Below are positions 27,229 through 39,861 of a DNA stretch of 64,000 bases, piece after piece. The translations under genes were made by a program, and so were the position numbers. Source of the DNA: Methylomonas sp. 11b. GTDB lineage: Bacteria; Pseudomonadota; Gammaproteobacteria; Methylococcales; Methylomonadaceae. The stretch is taken from positions 1,509,586 through 1,573,585 of the forward strand of contig NZ_KI911557.1 of the NCBI RefSeq assembly GCF_000515215.1. Direction: 5' to 3'. Numbering within the stretch: position 1 is the first letter of the stretch; each line of letters opens with the position of its first letter. The notes under the pieces are model-generated. The model was given only the letters and a program-made list of their open reading frames with translations. It searched no databases and was not told the origin of the DNA.

Positions 27229-28305
27229 TTGAACACTCCCCCCCCAGCTGAAGATCTTAAAGCACTTGTGGAACGCATCAAACACTGGGGCGAGGAATTG
27301 GGATTTCAGCAGATTGGTATCAGCGATACGGATTTGAATACCGCCGAAGAGCATCTGCACCACTGGCTGGATAAGGGCTTTAACGGCGAGATGCAATACA
27401 TGGCCGCACACGGTTTGAAACGCAGTCGCCCGGCTTTGTTACAGGAAGGTACGCGCAGTATTATCTCGGCACGAATGGATTATTTGCCGGAAGCATCGGC
27501 AACCAGCAAGCAATTATTAGACGACCCGGCCGCCGCCTTCGTATCCCGGTATGCCTTGGGGCGCGATTACCACAAACTGCTGCGGAATAGATTGCAAAAA
27601 CTGGCGGACAAAATCGCCGAGGAGATTGGTCCGTTCGGCTATCGGGCGTTTGTCGACAGCGCACCGGTTTTGGAAAAAGCCATCGCCGAGAAAGCCGGCT
27701 TGGGCTGGATAGGCAAGCACAGCAATCTAATCAATCGCCGCGCCGGCTCCTGGTTTTTTCTCGGGGAAATTTATACCGACTTGGCCTTACCTAGCGATCA
27801 GCCAGTCGGCAACCACTGCGGACAATGCAGGGCTTGTTTGGATATTTGCCCGACGCAGGCCATCGTCGGCCCCTATCAGGTCGATGCCCGCCGTTGCGTG
27901 TCGTATTTAACTATCGAACTGCACGGCAGTATTCCAGTGGAATTGCGGCCTTTGCTGGGCAATCGGATTTACGGTTGCGATGATTGCCAGTTGGTGTGCC
28001 CGTGGAATCGCTTCGCCAAACTCAGCACAGAAAGCGATTTCAAACCCCGGCATCGTTTGGATCAGGCGACTTTGCTTGAATTATTTAGCTGGACTGAAGC
28101 CGAATTTCTGCAAAAAACCGAAGGCTCGGCCATTCGCCGCATCGGCCATCAGCGTTGGCTGCGCAATATCGCCGTGGCACTGGGTAATGGCAAAGCAACC
28201 GACGCGGCTAAGACGGCATTGAGCGGCAGATTGAGTAACGATTCGGAGATGGTCCGCGAGCATACACAATGGGCTTTGCAGAAATTGGCCAGTCTGAGCA
28301 TTTAG
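27229..28305 (+). CDS. queG: Epoxyqueuosine reductase QueG
   Basis: Cobalamin-dependent iron-sulfur enzyme for the last step of tRNA queuosine synthesis. The 358-aa product shows the N-terminal WGEELGFQQIGISDTDL, LGRDYHK, the two ferredoxin clusters CGQCRACLDICPTQA and CDDCQLVCPWN, and a C-terminal HEAT-like part. No ATG precedes the conserved region in frame; the TTG at 27229 is the best start, though GTG about 40 nt later is possible. A C8 run (27238-27245) sits right after the start. Confidence 0.92.
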   Translation: MNTPPPAEDLKALVERIKHWGEELGFQQIGISDTDLNTAEEHLHHWLDKGFNGEMQYMAAHGLKRSRPALLQEGTRSIISARMDYLPEASATSKQLLDDPAAAFVSRYALGRDYHKLLRNRLQKLADKIAEEIGPFGYRAFVDSAPVLEKAIAEKAGLGWIGKHSNLINRRAGSWFFLGEIYTDLALPSDQPVGNHCGQCRACLDICPTQAIVGPYQVDARRCVSYLTIELHGSIPVELRPLLGNRIYGCDDCQLVCPWNRFAKLSTESDFKPRHRLDQATLLELFSWTEAEFLQKTEGSAIRRIGHQRWLRNIAVALGNGKATDAAKTALSGRLSNDSEMVREHTQWALQKLASLSI

Positions 28306-28538
28306 CGGGAACTTCTGATAATTCATAATCGTCTTTCCAGCACAAGCCGGAGCCCAGTGCAATTAACAAACGGGATGCCCGCAGCCACCGGAATGGCGAG
28401 TACGAGAGATTAACAAGCCAGACTGATAGCCGCCCCTTACCGCAAAAACTCAGGCTAAACATGCTTTGATTACTTGAAGTCAAATGAAGTCAAGGTGTAT
28501 TCTTAGACCCAGCTAACAGAATCCGCCCGAGGCCAAAC

Positions 28539-29060
28539 ATGCTGGTCACCGCCTCTTCCAATCAAACCTCGCTATATCGGCTGACCGGCCGCAGCCTAGC
28601 CGCGACCGGCGAACCAGCGTCTGCCGAACCCCTCGCCCAAGCCGCGAAAAGCGGAAGCGCCCAATCCGGCCAATACAGTCCGGAACAGCTAAGCCAAATT
28701 GCCGAGCTTAAAGCCCGCGACCAGGAAGTTAGAGCTCACGAACAAGCTCATTTAAGTGCCGCCGGCGGTATCGCCGTCAGCGGGGCGCGTTTTACGTTTG
28801 TGACGGGGCCGGATGGTCAACGTTACGCTACCGGCGGTGAAGTGAGTATTGATGTCTCGGAGGTTTCCGGTAACCCGGAAGCCACCCTGCGTAAAGCGGA
28901 AACTATCCGCCGCGCGGCATTAGCGCCGGCCAGTCCATCAGGCCCGGATCAAAGCATCGCCGCCAAGGCTGCGGCAATGGCAAATAAAGCCCGCGGGGAA
29001 TTGTTAAATTCGCAAAAACAACCCAGCCGTAACGGCGAACTCCTCGACCTCACGGCCTGA
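28539..29060 (+). CDS. SprA-related putative metalloprotease
   Basis: A 173-aa protein with the HEQAH motif (HExxH zinc site) in RDQEVRAHEQAHLSAAGG, followed by GPDGQRYATGGEVSIDVSEVSGNPEATLRKAETIRRAALAP-type conserved sequence characteristic of SprA-family predicted metalloproteases. The first ~50 residues are low complexity. No signal peptide is obvious. The family's role is unknown. It converges with the PilZ gene with no gap between stops. Confidence 0.8.
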   Translation: MLVTASSNQTSLYRLTGRSLAATGEPASAEPLAQAAKSGSAQSGQYSPEQLSQIAELKARDQEVRAHEQAHLSAAGGIAVSGARFTFVTGPDGQRYATGGEVSIDVSEVSGNPEATLRKAETIRRAALAPASPSGPDQSIAAKAAAMANKARGELLNSQKQPSRNGELLDLTA

Positions 29061-29330
29061 TCAACGCGGCGAAAATTCCAAGCCAAACCCCACATCCGGC
29101 TCTACCCTCACCACTATTGCGGTTTGTACCGGCGCATCTTCGAATTCGGTGGTTTGCACTTCCACTAGCGCGCCTATCGGCGGGATCAATTCGTTGGCAC
29201 AGAGTAAAAACAAGCCTGTTTCGGAAAAATCCCGCATATCCAAAACCACACCCTGCGCTGAAGCCGGCACCGTCATTTTAATTTTGGCACGATGCTTTAG
29301 GCGCGGGTGCCGGCGCTTGTTATCAATCAC
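29061..29330 (-). CDS. PilZ-domain protein
   Basis: An 89-aa single-domain protein. The N-terminal NKRRHPRLKHRAKI carries the RxxxR-type cyclic-di-GMP contact and ARLKH-like basic stretch, followed by VVLDMRDFSETGLFL, the usual D/NxSxxG motif (here DFSETG), and the end GFGLEF. It should bind c-di-GMP; the output is unknown. Stops are back to back with the SprA-like gene. Confidence 0.85.
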   Translation of the reverse strand: MIDNKRRHPRLKHRAKIKMTVPASAQGVVLDMRDFSETGLFLLCANELIPPIGALVEVQTTEFEDAPVQTAIVVRVEPDVGFGLEFSPR

Positions 29331-29416
29331 GAATTCTCCTATCTCGTTTCGGTTCTATCGCAAGTGTAGTGATAAAGGCAACCGCTGATAATTAGCGACC
29401 CGCGCCAACCTGCCAT

Positions 29417-30604
29417 CTACTCGCCTAAACCGCGCATAATTAAATACAATCCCAAACTTACCATCGCCAAGCCGCTAAGCAATTTCAGCCAACGACCTTC
29501 TTTTTGCTGCAAGCGGCGCTGACTCAGTGTCACGACCCCCACACCCAGCACAACGACGTCATCCAGCATATAGGCCAGATTGTACAACAATAAATAACCG
29601 TAATAGTCCAAGCCGTTCAATTCCCGCAAGGTGAGTATGCGCGTGTAAAGGGCTGGAAATCCGGAGGTACACAGCAACTCAACGATCTGTACCAACAGAG
29701 CCAACACCACGGCACCCAACATCGCGCCCGCCAAATTGTCGGCTTGCAGGATCCGCCGGATCCGGTTGTAGATGCCGGGTTTGGCGGCGGCGGGAATCGA
29801 CAGGGAAACGCCCACACCAAACGCCCAAAAATCTTTCAGATTGATCGCACCGGCCAACACGGCAATGCCGGCAATAGCCAATTCCGACGCCCGCGATAAG
29901 CCTATCAGCAAAAACAGATTCAACCAGGCCGCCATAAACACGAAATAAGCCAACCCTTCGACCACAACGAACGTGCCGGCCACCGCCAACATCCTGGGCC
30001 GGTTTTGCATAGGCGCCAACATCGAAATCATCAAAATCAACACCCACATCGAACAGGGATTGAAGCCGTCCAGCAAGCCCATGGCTAGCGTGAAGGCTGG
30101 CAAGCCGACCTCGTCAAGACCGATCCGCCGGCCGAACAAATTCACGGCAAACACCTCCGGTTCGGGCGGCGCCGGCTGGCTAACCGGCACGTCGCACGAC
30201 TCGCTGACCTGTACTTCGCAGCTACCGGCCTCCGCATCGGACGCTTCATTCGGCGGCGCACCGGCAAGCAAGGCATTCCTAATCAAACCGCTACTACCAG
30301 CTTCTGCGGAATAACCGACGATATATTCGCCACGCACCAAAAATGTCGGCAATCTGATTGGCCCGGCTTGCCGGGATTCGGCAATCTGTTGCAATCGTTC
30401 CAAAGCGGCCGGCTCGGCAGAGATATTGCGAATAACGATCCTTAAATCGGGTTGCTCGACTTGCAGCAACGCCAAAAATTGTTCGGCTTGTTGGCAATGC
30501 GGACAACCGTTACGCACAAAGGCTTCAATATCAACCCGGTTTTCGACCGCGCCGACAGTCGGCATGGTTGCCAACGCAAGCAGCAGCACCAAACCGAAAC
30601 GCAT
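29417..30604 (-). CDS. Glutaredoxin-like domain fused to a CcdA-like membrane domain
   Basis: A 395-aa protein. It has a signal peptide (MRFGLVLLLALATMPTVGA), then a thioredoxin/glutaredoxin-like domain with CPHC (about residues 34-37) and the cis-Pro loop LPTFLV, a linker with an SCEV-ESCDV Cys pair, and about six membrane helices with FNPCSMWVL (a Cys-Pro motif like CcdA/DsbD cores) and a further Cys in LLCTSGFPA. It could transport electrons across the membrane to a periplasmic thiol. An upstream start at 30769 is open but would bury the signal peptide. Confidence 0.7.
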   Translation of the reverse strand: MRFGLVLLLALATMPTVGAVENRVDIEAFVRNGCPHCQQAEQFLALLQVEQPDLRIVIRNISAEPAALERLQQIAESRQAGPIRLPTFLVRGEYIVGYSAEAGSSGLIRNALLAGAPPNEASDAEAGSCEVQVSESCDVPVSQPAPPEPEVFAVNLFGRRIGLDEVGLPAFTLAMGLLDGFNPCSMWVLILMISMLAPMQNRPRMLAVAGTFVVVEGLAYFVFMAAWLNLFLLIGLSRASELAIAGIAVLAGAINLKDFWAFGVGVSLSIPAAAKPGIYNRIRRILQADNLAGAMLGAVVLALLVQIVELLCTSGFPALYTRILTLRELNGLDYYGYLLLYNLAYMLDDVVVLGVGVVTLSQRRLQQKEGRWLKLLSGLAMVSLGLYLIMRGLGE

Positions 30605-30817
30605 CAGTATCGACGGTAGCTGAGCCAAGCACTCCGGAAACAGTTTTAGTATCAGCACTCGCCTATCCTCCTCAATAACTCCAGCAATCTGTGCGGAAGT
30701 ACGCATTTTATTAGATAATAACAAGTTAAATGAACTGCGCCGAACCAGCCGGTGCCATTTTCGCCCCATTCACACAGCCGCCGCTAACTGCTGCTGGCGA
30801 GATCAGATACCGACTTA

Positions 30818-33145
30818 ATGCCTAGACGACCCAGAAGCAGCAAATCGACCGTTAGACGCAGAAAATCGCAACCCCAAGCATCATGGCTGAAACGCTCGCT
30901 GGTTTCGCTGGTGCTAATTGGGGCTTTCGTATTGGCGGTGTATGTCAGCTACCTAGATTACACGGTGCGTCAGCAATTCGAGGGCAAGCGTTGGTCCATT
31001 CCAGCCCGCGTATATGCCAGCCCGGTCGAGTTGTACGCCGGTTATGAAATCTCCAGCAAAAACCTGGAAGACTTATTGCTTGAATTGCATTACCGTCAGG
31101 ACAATCAACTGGCTGGCGAAGGCTCGTATTACATCAAGGGCGGCCAGATCAATATCCGTACCCGCGCCTTCAATTTTGGCAACACGCCTCAGGACAGCCG
31201 CAAAATCAGCGTTAGTTTCACTACTGGCGGCATCGGCAGTATTACCGACTCCGGCACCGGCGAGAGCTTAGCTATCGTGCGCATGGACCCGGTGCAAATC
31301 GGCAGTTTTTACCCGACCCGCAAGGAAGACCGGATTCTGATCAAACTGGACGAAGCGCCGCAAACCCTGGTGCAAGGCCTGCTGTCTACCGAGGACAAAG
31401 ATTTTTACAACCATTTCGGCATCTCGCCCAAAGGCATCGTCCGGGCCATGTGGTCGAACGTGAAAGCCGGCGGCATGGTGCAAGGCGGCAGTACCATCAC
31501 CCAACAGTTGGTGAAAAACTTTTTCCTGAATCCCAAACGTACCTTGCGTCGCAAGCTCAAGGAAGCGTTGATGTCGTTTATTCTGGAATACCGGTATAGC
31601 AAGGACGAAATTCTGGAAGCCTATCTGAACGAAATCTTCCTGGGCCAGGACGGCGCCAGTGCAGTGCATGGCTTTGGCTTGGCTAGCGAATTTTATTTCG
31701 GTCAATCTTTAAAAACCCTGAATCTGCATCAAGTCGCCACTTTGGTGGCTTTGGTACGCGGACCGTCCGAGTACGATCCACGCCGCAATCCTGAACACAC
31801 GCTGGAACGCCGCAACATCGTGCTGGATGCGATGCACACTGAAGGTTTTATCGACGAGCAGCAACTGAGCGAAGCCAAAAAACAACCCATTGGCGTCGCG
31901 ACAGTGATTCATCGCTCCGCCAATCGCTATCCGGGTTTTATCGATCTGGTGAAACGCCAACTGAAACAGGAATATAAAGAAGACGATCTGACCTCGGAAG
32001 GTCTGCGCATCGTCACCACCTTGGATACCCGCATCCAAGACACATTGGAAAAATCCATCGCCAGCAAACTGAAGCATTTAGAGAGAAGCCCGAAAAGTAA
32101 CGATCTGGAAACCGCCGCCATTGTAACCCGTCGCGATAGCGGCGAAATTGTCGCACTGGCCGGTGGCCGCGACGCCGAGGACACCGGATTCAATCGCGCT
32201 TTGGACGCTGTAAGGCCGATAGGTTCGCTGATCAAACCGGTGGTCTATTTGACCGCACTGGAATACCCGGACCGCTACACCATCGCCACGCCTATCAGCG
32301 ATACCCGCCTGGAAATTCCAGCGGAAAGAGGCAAAACCTGGTCGCCGGACAACTATGATAATCAGGAACACGGCGTCGTGCCGCTGCATAGCGCCCTGAC
32401 CCACTCCTACAATATGGCGACGGTGCGGATTGGCATGGACATTGGTTTGGCCAAAGTCGCCAACACCTTAAAAAGCATGGGGGTCAGCCGGCCGGTGGAT
32501 TTGTTTCCGTCCTTCCTGTTGGGCGCGCAACCTTTGACGCCGCTGGAAGTCACGCAGCTTTACCAAACCCTGGCCGGCGACGGTTTTGCCACGCCTCTGC
32601 GTTCGATCCGCGCGGTAAACGCCGCCGACGGCAAAGCCCTGCAAAGTTATCCTTTTACCGTGCGTCAAGCGGTCGACCCTGCCGCCACCTTTATTACCAA
32701 CACCATTTTGCAAGAAGTGATGTATGCCGGCACCGGCCATTCCGCGTATAACTATTTGCCGCAGAACATGGCCTTAGTCGGCAAAACCGGCACCACCAAT
32801 CAATTACGCGACAGCTGGTTTGCCGGTTTTAGCGGCGATTTTCTATCGGTGGTATGGGTTGGCCGCGACGACAACAAACCGACCGGCTTGACCGGCGGAA
32901 CCGGCGCCTTGCAAATCTGGTCCGAGCTGATGCGGCAAGTGTCGAAGAAGCCGGTCAGCCTGGTACCGCCCGATAATGTACAGATGACCTGGATAGATAC
33001 TGCCAGCGGCTTGCTCAGCAATGAAGGCTGCCCCGGCGCTAAATTGATGCCGTTCGTGGATGGCTCCGGACCCAGCCAATTTGCCGACTGCGGAGCAAGT
33101 CCGGAATCCGGCGAAAGCTGGCTTAATAACCTGAACCCTTTTTAA
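30818..33145 (+). CDS. mrcB: Penicillin-binding protein 1B
   Basis: Bifunctional peptidoglycan synthase in the inner membrane. The 775-aa protein has a short basic cytoplasmic tail, one TM helix (about 25-48), a UB2H-like region, a glycosyltransferase domain with EDKDFYNHFG and GGSTITQQLVKN, and a transpeptidase domain with the SLIK active-site Ser (in RPIGSLIK), SYN and KTGTTN. Arrangement and length match PBP1b. lolA begins 2 bp after its stop, so the two are in one operon. Confidence 0.95.
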   Translation: MPRRPRSSKSTVRRRKSQPQASWLKRSLVSLVLIGAFVLAVYVSYLDYTVRQQFEGKRWSIPARVYASPVELYAGYEISSKNLEDLLLELHYRQDNQLAGEGSYYIKGGQINIRTRAFNFGNTPQDSRKISVSFTTGGIGSITDSGTGESLAIVRMDPVQIGSFYPTRKEDRILIKLDEAPQTLVQGLLSTEDKDFYNHFGISPKGIVRAMWSNVKAGGMVQGGSTITQQLVKNFFLNPKRTLRRKLKEALMSFILEYRYSKDEILEAYLNEIFLGQDGASAVHGFGLASEFYFGQSLKTLNLHQVATLVALVRGPSEYDPRRNPEHTLERRNIVLDAMHTEGFIDEQQLSEAKKQPIGVATVIHRSANRYPGFIDLVKRQLKQEYKEDDLTSEGLRIVTTLDTRIQDTLEKSIASKLKHLERSPKSNDLETAAIVTRRDSGEIVALAGGRDAEDTGFNRALDAVRPIGSLIKPVVYLTALEYPDRYTIATPISDTRLEIPAERGKTWSPDNYDNQEHGVVPLHSALTHSYNMATVRIGMDIGLAKVANTLKSMGVSRPVDLFPSFLLGAQPLTPLEVTQLYQTLAGDGFATPLRSIRAVNAADGKALQSYPFTVRQAVDPAATFITNTILQEVMYAGTGHSAYNYLPQNMALVGKTGTTNQLRDSWFAGFSGDFLSVVWVGRDDNKPTGLTGGTGALQIWSELMRQVSKKPVSLVPPDNVQMTWIDTASGLLSNEGCPGAKLMPFVDGSGPSQFADCGASPESGESWLNNLNPF

Positions 33146-33147
33146 CT

Positions 33148-33774
33148 ATGTTGCTTAAACACATTTTTGCTCTGATTTTCCTGATCGCCACCGCCCAGTC
33201 AGCCTGGGCCGACGATGCGCCGATTACTCGGCTGAAAAATTTTTTAGCCAGTAGCTCTGCCTTATCGGCTGATTTTAAACAAATCAGCTTCGATAAAAGC
33301 GGCCGTCCGGCGCAAAACAGCCTCGGCAAATTTTATCTAAGCCGACCCGGTAAATTTCGTTGGAACTACCAAAAGCCCTTTGTGCAAGAGATTGTGTCGA
33401 ATGCCGGCAAAGTCTGGTTTTACGATGCCGATCTGGAACAGGTGACGGTCAAACAGTTGGACGATTCGCTAGGCTCCACTCCCGCCCTGTTGTTGACCGG
33501 CGAAGTGGATATTGAGGAAAAGTTTATCCTACAGGAACAAGGCAAAGAAGACGACGGGATGAACTGGGTGAAACTATCGCCCAAGAATGAAGAAAGCGGG
33601 TTCAAGTACATTTTGATCGGCCTGAACGGCAACCAATTGGGCGGTATGGAACTGAGCGACAATTTCGGACAATTAACCCGAATTTATTTTTCCAACATCC
33701 AGCTTAATCCCAAGCTGGACGACGCCTTGTTTAATTTCAAAGCGCCGAAAGGCGTGGATGTCTTTGAAAACTAA
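33148..33774 (+). CDS. lolA: Outer-membrane lipoprotein carrier protein LolA
   Basis: Periplasmic chaperone that carries lipoproteins from LolCDE to LolB. The 208-aa protein has a signal peptide (cleavage near AWADDAP), FKQISFDKSGRPAQNSLGKF, RPGKFRWNY and VWFYDADLEQVTVK, all LolA hallmarks. It lies 2 bp behind mrcB and ends 6 bp before the convergent response-regulator gene. Confidence 0.94.
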   Translation: MLLKHIFALIFLIATAQSAWADDAPITRLKNFLASSSALSADFKQISFDKSGRPAQNSLGKFYLSRPGKFRWNYQKPFVQEIVSNAGKVWFYDADLEQVTVKQLDDSLGSTPALLLTGEVDIEEKFILQEQGKEDDGMNWVKLSPKNEESGFKYILIGLNGNQLGGMELSDNFGQLTRIYFSNIQLNPKLDDALFNFKAPKGVDVFEN

Positions 33775-33780
33775 CCAGTA

Positions 33781-35565
33781 TCAGGCTGGTTTACTAATCC
33801 CCAGCTTCTCCATCCGCGACCGCAAAGTCGTGGATGGCACCCCCAAAATCTTCGCCGCCCCCTGATTTCCGGCAATTCGCCAGGAGGTCGCTTCCAACGC
33901 TTTCAGAATATGCGCGCGCTCGGCTTCGTCCAGCGTGACGATAGGTGCAGCGGTCGGTGCGCCGGCACCCATCACATTCACGCAATCGACAGCGGCCAGT
34001 TGACTGCCCTTGGTTAAAATCACCGCCCGCTCAATGATATGTTGCAGCTCGCGAATGTTGCCGGGCCAGAAATAGCTTTGCAGATCGGCCATCATCCGTT
34101 CCGGAATCGATTGGATTTTCTTGCCGAATTTTGCCGCGTACTTATCGATGAAATGTTTCACCAGAAACGGCACGTCTTCCTTGCGCTCGCGTAGCGGCGG
34201 CAAATTGATGGGGAAAACATTCAGACGGTAATACAAGTCGGCACGGAATTTACCCTGCTGCGAAAACTGCGCCAAATCCCGGTGAGTGGCGGCGATGACC
34301 CGCACATCACAAGTCAGGGTTTGGGTGCCGCCCACCCGTTCGAATTCGCCTTCCTGTAGCACCCGCAACAATTTGGCCTGCATCTCCAACGGCAGTTCGC
34401 CGATTTCATCGAGAAACAAGGTACCACCGTTTGCGAGTTCAAACCGTCCTAACTTCCGGGCAATCGCCCCGGTAAACGAACCTTTCTCGTGACCGAACAA
34501 CTCGCTTTCCGCCAGATTTTCCGGGATCGTCGCGCAATTCAATTTCACCAAGGTTTTGTCTTTGCGGGCACTGAGATTGTGAATCGCCCGGGCGATCAAT
34601 TCCTTGCCGGTACCGGTCTCTCCGGTAATCAACACTGTTGCGTCGGTATTAGCTACCTGCCTGACCAGATCCATGGCTTGATGCAATGCAGGGGAGTTAC
34701 CGATCAATTCCTCGCCGTCCCGGCTGGCCAAGACCTCTTCTTGTAGATATAGATTGATGCCGCGCAAGGTATTGCATTCGGCTTCCGCCTGCTGCCGGGC
34801 TTTACGTTCGTTGATGTCGCGCAGGATTAGGATATACAGTTTCTGGCCGATGGCTTCCACGCGGGAAATGGTCGCTTCGATAGGAAAAGTACTCTCGTCA
34901 GCGCGCACCGCGCTCATGCCTTCCGAGACCCAAATCGCCTGCTCCGCCGGCACACCGTTACGAAAATTCGTCAGGGTTTTGTATAGCTCGGGCGACAAAA
35001 AGCGATCCACCGCCCGGCCTATATTGTCGGCGGCTTTACAACGAAACATCTGCTCCGCCGCCGCATTGAACAAGGTAATCCGCCCGGCTTCGTCCAGCGT
35101 CAGAATCGCATCCATCGCATTCTCGAAAATCCGCGACAGGCGTTGCTCTTTTTCTTGCAACTCCAACTTTAACTTTTGCAGCGTCAGGTGGGTTTGCACA
35201 CGCGCAAGCACTTCTTCGTACTGAAACGGCTTGGTGATGTAATCGACCGCCCCGACTTGAAAACCTTTTAATTTATCGGCGGTATCCGCCAAGGCGGTCA
35301 TGAATAACACCGGAATATCGCGCGTCGTCGGAATGGTTTTCAGGGTCTGGCAAACGGTAAAGCCGTCCATGCCCGGCATCAGCACATCCAGCAAAATCAG
35401 GTCGGGCAATTGGGCCACGGCTTGGACCAGGGCAATTTCTCCCGTTTCCGCGCGCAACACGTCAAACCCGGCTTCATCGACCAAGCCTGCCAACTCTTCC
35501 AAGTTGACCGGATTATCGTCCAACATCAAGATTAACGGTTTATCGCGCTGGCGCTTATGAGTCAT
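33781..35565 (-). CDS. Sigma-54-dependent response regulator (REC-PAS-AAA+-HTH)
   Basis: A 594-aa regulator. It has an N-terminal receiver (phospho-acceptor Asp in [13 protein letters not shown]), a PAS domain from about residue 145 ([21 protein letters not shown]), and an AAA+ domain with Walker A GETGTGKE and the sigma-54 contact loop [15 protein letters not shown] (GSFTGA, a tolerated variant of GAFTGA). A Fis-type HTH at the end contains [17 protein letters not shown]. It is 44 bp downstream of the hybrid kinase gene and probably receives phosphate from it. A good sigma-54 promoter lies at 40469. Confidence 0.93.
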   Translation of the reverse strand: MTHKRQRDKPLILMLDDNPVNLEELAGLVDEAGFDVLRAETGEIALVQAVAQLPDLILLDVLMPGMDGFTVCQTLKTIPTTRDIPVLFMTALADTADKLKGFQVGAVDYITKPFQYEEVLARVQTHLTLQKLKLELQEKEQRLSRIFENAMDAILTLDEAGRITLFNAAAEQMFRCKAADNIGRAVDRFLSPELYKTLTNFRNGVPAEQAIWVSEGMSAVRADESTFPIEATISRVEAIGQKLYILILRDINERKARQQAEAECNTLRGINLYLQEEVLASRDGEELIGNSPALHQAMDLVRQVANTDATVLITGETGTGKELIARAIHNLSARKDKTLVKLNCATIPENLAESELFGHEKGSFTGAIARKLGRFELANGGTLFLDEIGELPLEMQAKLLRVLQEGEFERVGGTQTLTCDVRVIAATHRDLAQFSQQGKFRADLYYRLNVFPINLPPLRERKEDVPFLVKHFIDKYAAKFGKKIQSIPERMMADLQSYFWPGNIRELQHIIERAVILTKGSQLAAVDCVNVMGAGAPTAAPIVTLDEAERAHILKALEATSWRIAGNQGAAKILGVPSTTLRSRMEKLGISKPA

Positions 35566-35609
35566 GCCTATCTCCTTAACTTAAGCTATCCAAAACATCG
35601 GCGGCAGCA

Positions 35610-38254
<2,645 letters not shown>

Positions 38255-38258
<4 letters not shown>

Positions 38259-38713
38259 TCCAGGGCTCCCTGCCATAACACATTCACCGCTTTAAGGCCT
38301 TGATTGGACCGAACTTGATCTTCCCACAAATAGGTCACCGTGCCCGGATTCTGTTGCAGCGTATCGACCAAGCTCTTCAGATCGTTAAAACTCTCCGGAC
38401 GTTTACCGCCGAGGCGGAAAACCACCGATATGGTTTGGCTTTCATAGGCATTCGCCGACATGAAGGCCACTTTTTGCAGAAATACTTCGAAAATTAACGG
38501 ATCGCTGATGTTCAATAAGGGCACGGGATGTTCACCGCCCTTTTCCAGCGGTACGCCAAGAAACAATTTTCTGGCCTCTTGCACGGTTAAAGCCGGTATC
38601 GACGAGTTGGCGCTGGTGGCCAATACCAGAGAATGGCGAGTGATAGCCCATAGGCTCTGCGCTCCAAGCAGCAATAGCAAACCAACGATGCAAAGCCCGC
38701 GAAGCAAGTTCAT
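38255..38713 (-). CDS. Small periplasmic phosphate-binding-like protein
   Basis: A 152-aa protein with a signal peptide (MNLLRGLCIVGLLLLLGAQSLWA). The mature part, SIPALTVQEARKLFLG, PVPLLNISDPLIFEVFLQKV and NPGTVTYLWEDQV, resembles the half-size PBP-like (PstS-related) proteins common next to sensor kinases. It overlaps the porin-like stop by ATGA and the kinase start by ATGA, so all three are translationally coupled. Ligand unknown; phosphate or another oxyanion is plausible from the family. Confidence 0.75.
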
Positions 38714-39861
38714 GGAAACACCGCGCTCCATTGAAACATCACTTGCCCGAAATGATCGTCGCGCAAATGATCGCGCGAGGCTTCAAGCTTTAAGGCATTC
38801 GTGTGGTTGAGTTTGTAGCGTATGCCACCGAGAAACCTGTCCTCGACATATTTGGGAAACATCGCCAGGTAGGGATCGTCCTTGCCGCCAAAAGTGCCTT
38901 CGACGCGCCCGACCAAAGTCCAGGCCGGATTGAGGTCCCATTCGACTTGCCCGTAAGTACTGAGAAAATCGTCGTGGGTTTTGCCGCCCAACGGACTTTC
39001 CAAGGTATTGTTCACATAGACAATTTCGCTTAGTAGCCGCACTGCTTGGATTTGTTTATTGGCGTAGGCACTGGCGACGAATTGACTGACGTTTCTAACG
39101 GCGGGCTCATCGGAGCGAATTTGGTTATACGCTCCGGAAATACCAAATTCGTCGACACCGAAGCTGATGGGTTGATAGCCCAGCCGAAACGACACACCGG
39201 GTCGACGGGAACCTCCCGGCTCCACCAGATTGAACGCTTCCAAACCTTTATTAATTTGCGGGCCCGCACCCGCTCCAACCGTGTAATACAGGCCGCCCTC
39301 ACCCAAATCATGAACGCCTTCCCATAAAAATCCGGTCAAATGATTGGGTATCACGCCGCCGGCCGTTTCGAACGCCATAATACCGGGTCTACTGATAGTG
39401 GTTTGCAGAAACGCGCCGTGGTGGAACTGCATGTTCCAGTAACCGATCGGGTTGTGAAAGCGGCCAAGCCAGAGAGTGGCTTCGTCCCCGACGTGCATGC
39501 CTAATTGGAATCTTTCCAGATTATGGGTTTTGGTGCTGACCAGCCATTCGCCGAGAAACCGAAAGCGCTGATAGTCGGTGGTGTAAAACACGTTAATTTC
39601 GGGGATAACGTCGCTATTACTGAGCTTTTTTTGAGGCTCTTGATCGAAACGCACGATACCGGTCAAGGCCGGAAACAATAATAAGTCACCCGGTAGCCCG
39701 GTGGCGCCATGGCTGGACATATGTCCCATATGGCCCGCGGCAACAGCTGTGACAGGCACTAGGTTGGCGAGTGCGCAGACACAAGAAACGATAGCGCCGT
39801 TTAGCGTTTTGAGTATGGACGGATAGTATCGTTGCCGCATGCTGACTCTCAAGCATTTCAT
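38710..39861 (-). CDS. Outer-membrane beta-barrel protein
   Basis: A 383-aa protein with an N-terminal signal-like stretch ending near AVAAGHMGHMSSHG, alternating beta strands, GMHVGDEATLWLGRFHNPIGYWN, and a terminal aromatic residue (FQWSAVFP), typical of barrels. The Met/His-rich N-terminus of the mature part could bind metal (inference). An alternative start at 39840 has a better GAGAG site; both keep the signal. First gene of the four-gene sensory operon. Not a member of a porin family I can name. Confidence 0.65.
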   Translation of the reverse strand: MKCLRVSMRQRYYPSILKTLNGAIVSCVCALANLVPVTAVAAGHMGHMSSHGATGLPGDLLLFPALTGIVRFDQEPQKKLSNSDVIPEINVFYTTDYQRFRFLGEWLVSTKTHNLERFQLGMHVGDEATLWLGRFHNPIGYWNMQFHHGAFLQTTISRPGIMAFETAGGVIPNHLTGFLWEGVHDLGEGGLYYTVGAGAGPQINKGLEAFNLVEPGGSRRPGVSFRLGYQPISFGVDEFGISGAYNQIRSDEPAVRNVSQFVASAYANKQIQAVRLLSEIVYVNNTLESPLGGKTHDDFLSTYGQVEWDLNPAWTLVGRVEGTFGGKDDPYLAMFPKYVEDRFLGGIRYKLNHTNALKLEASRDHLRDDHFGQVMFQWSAVFP

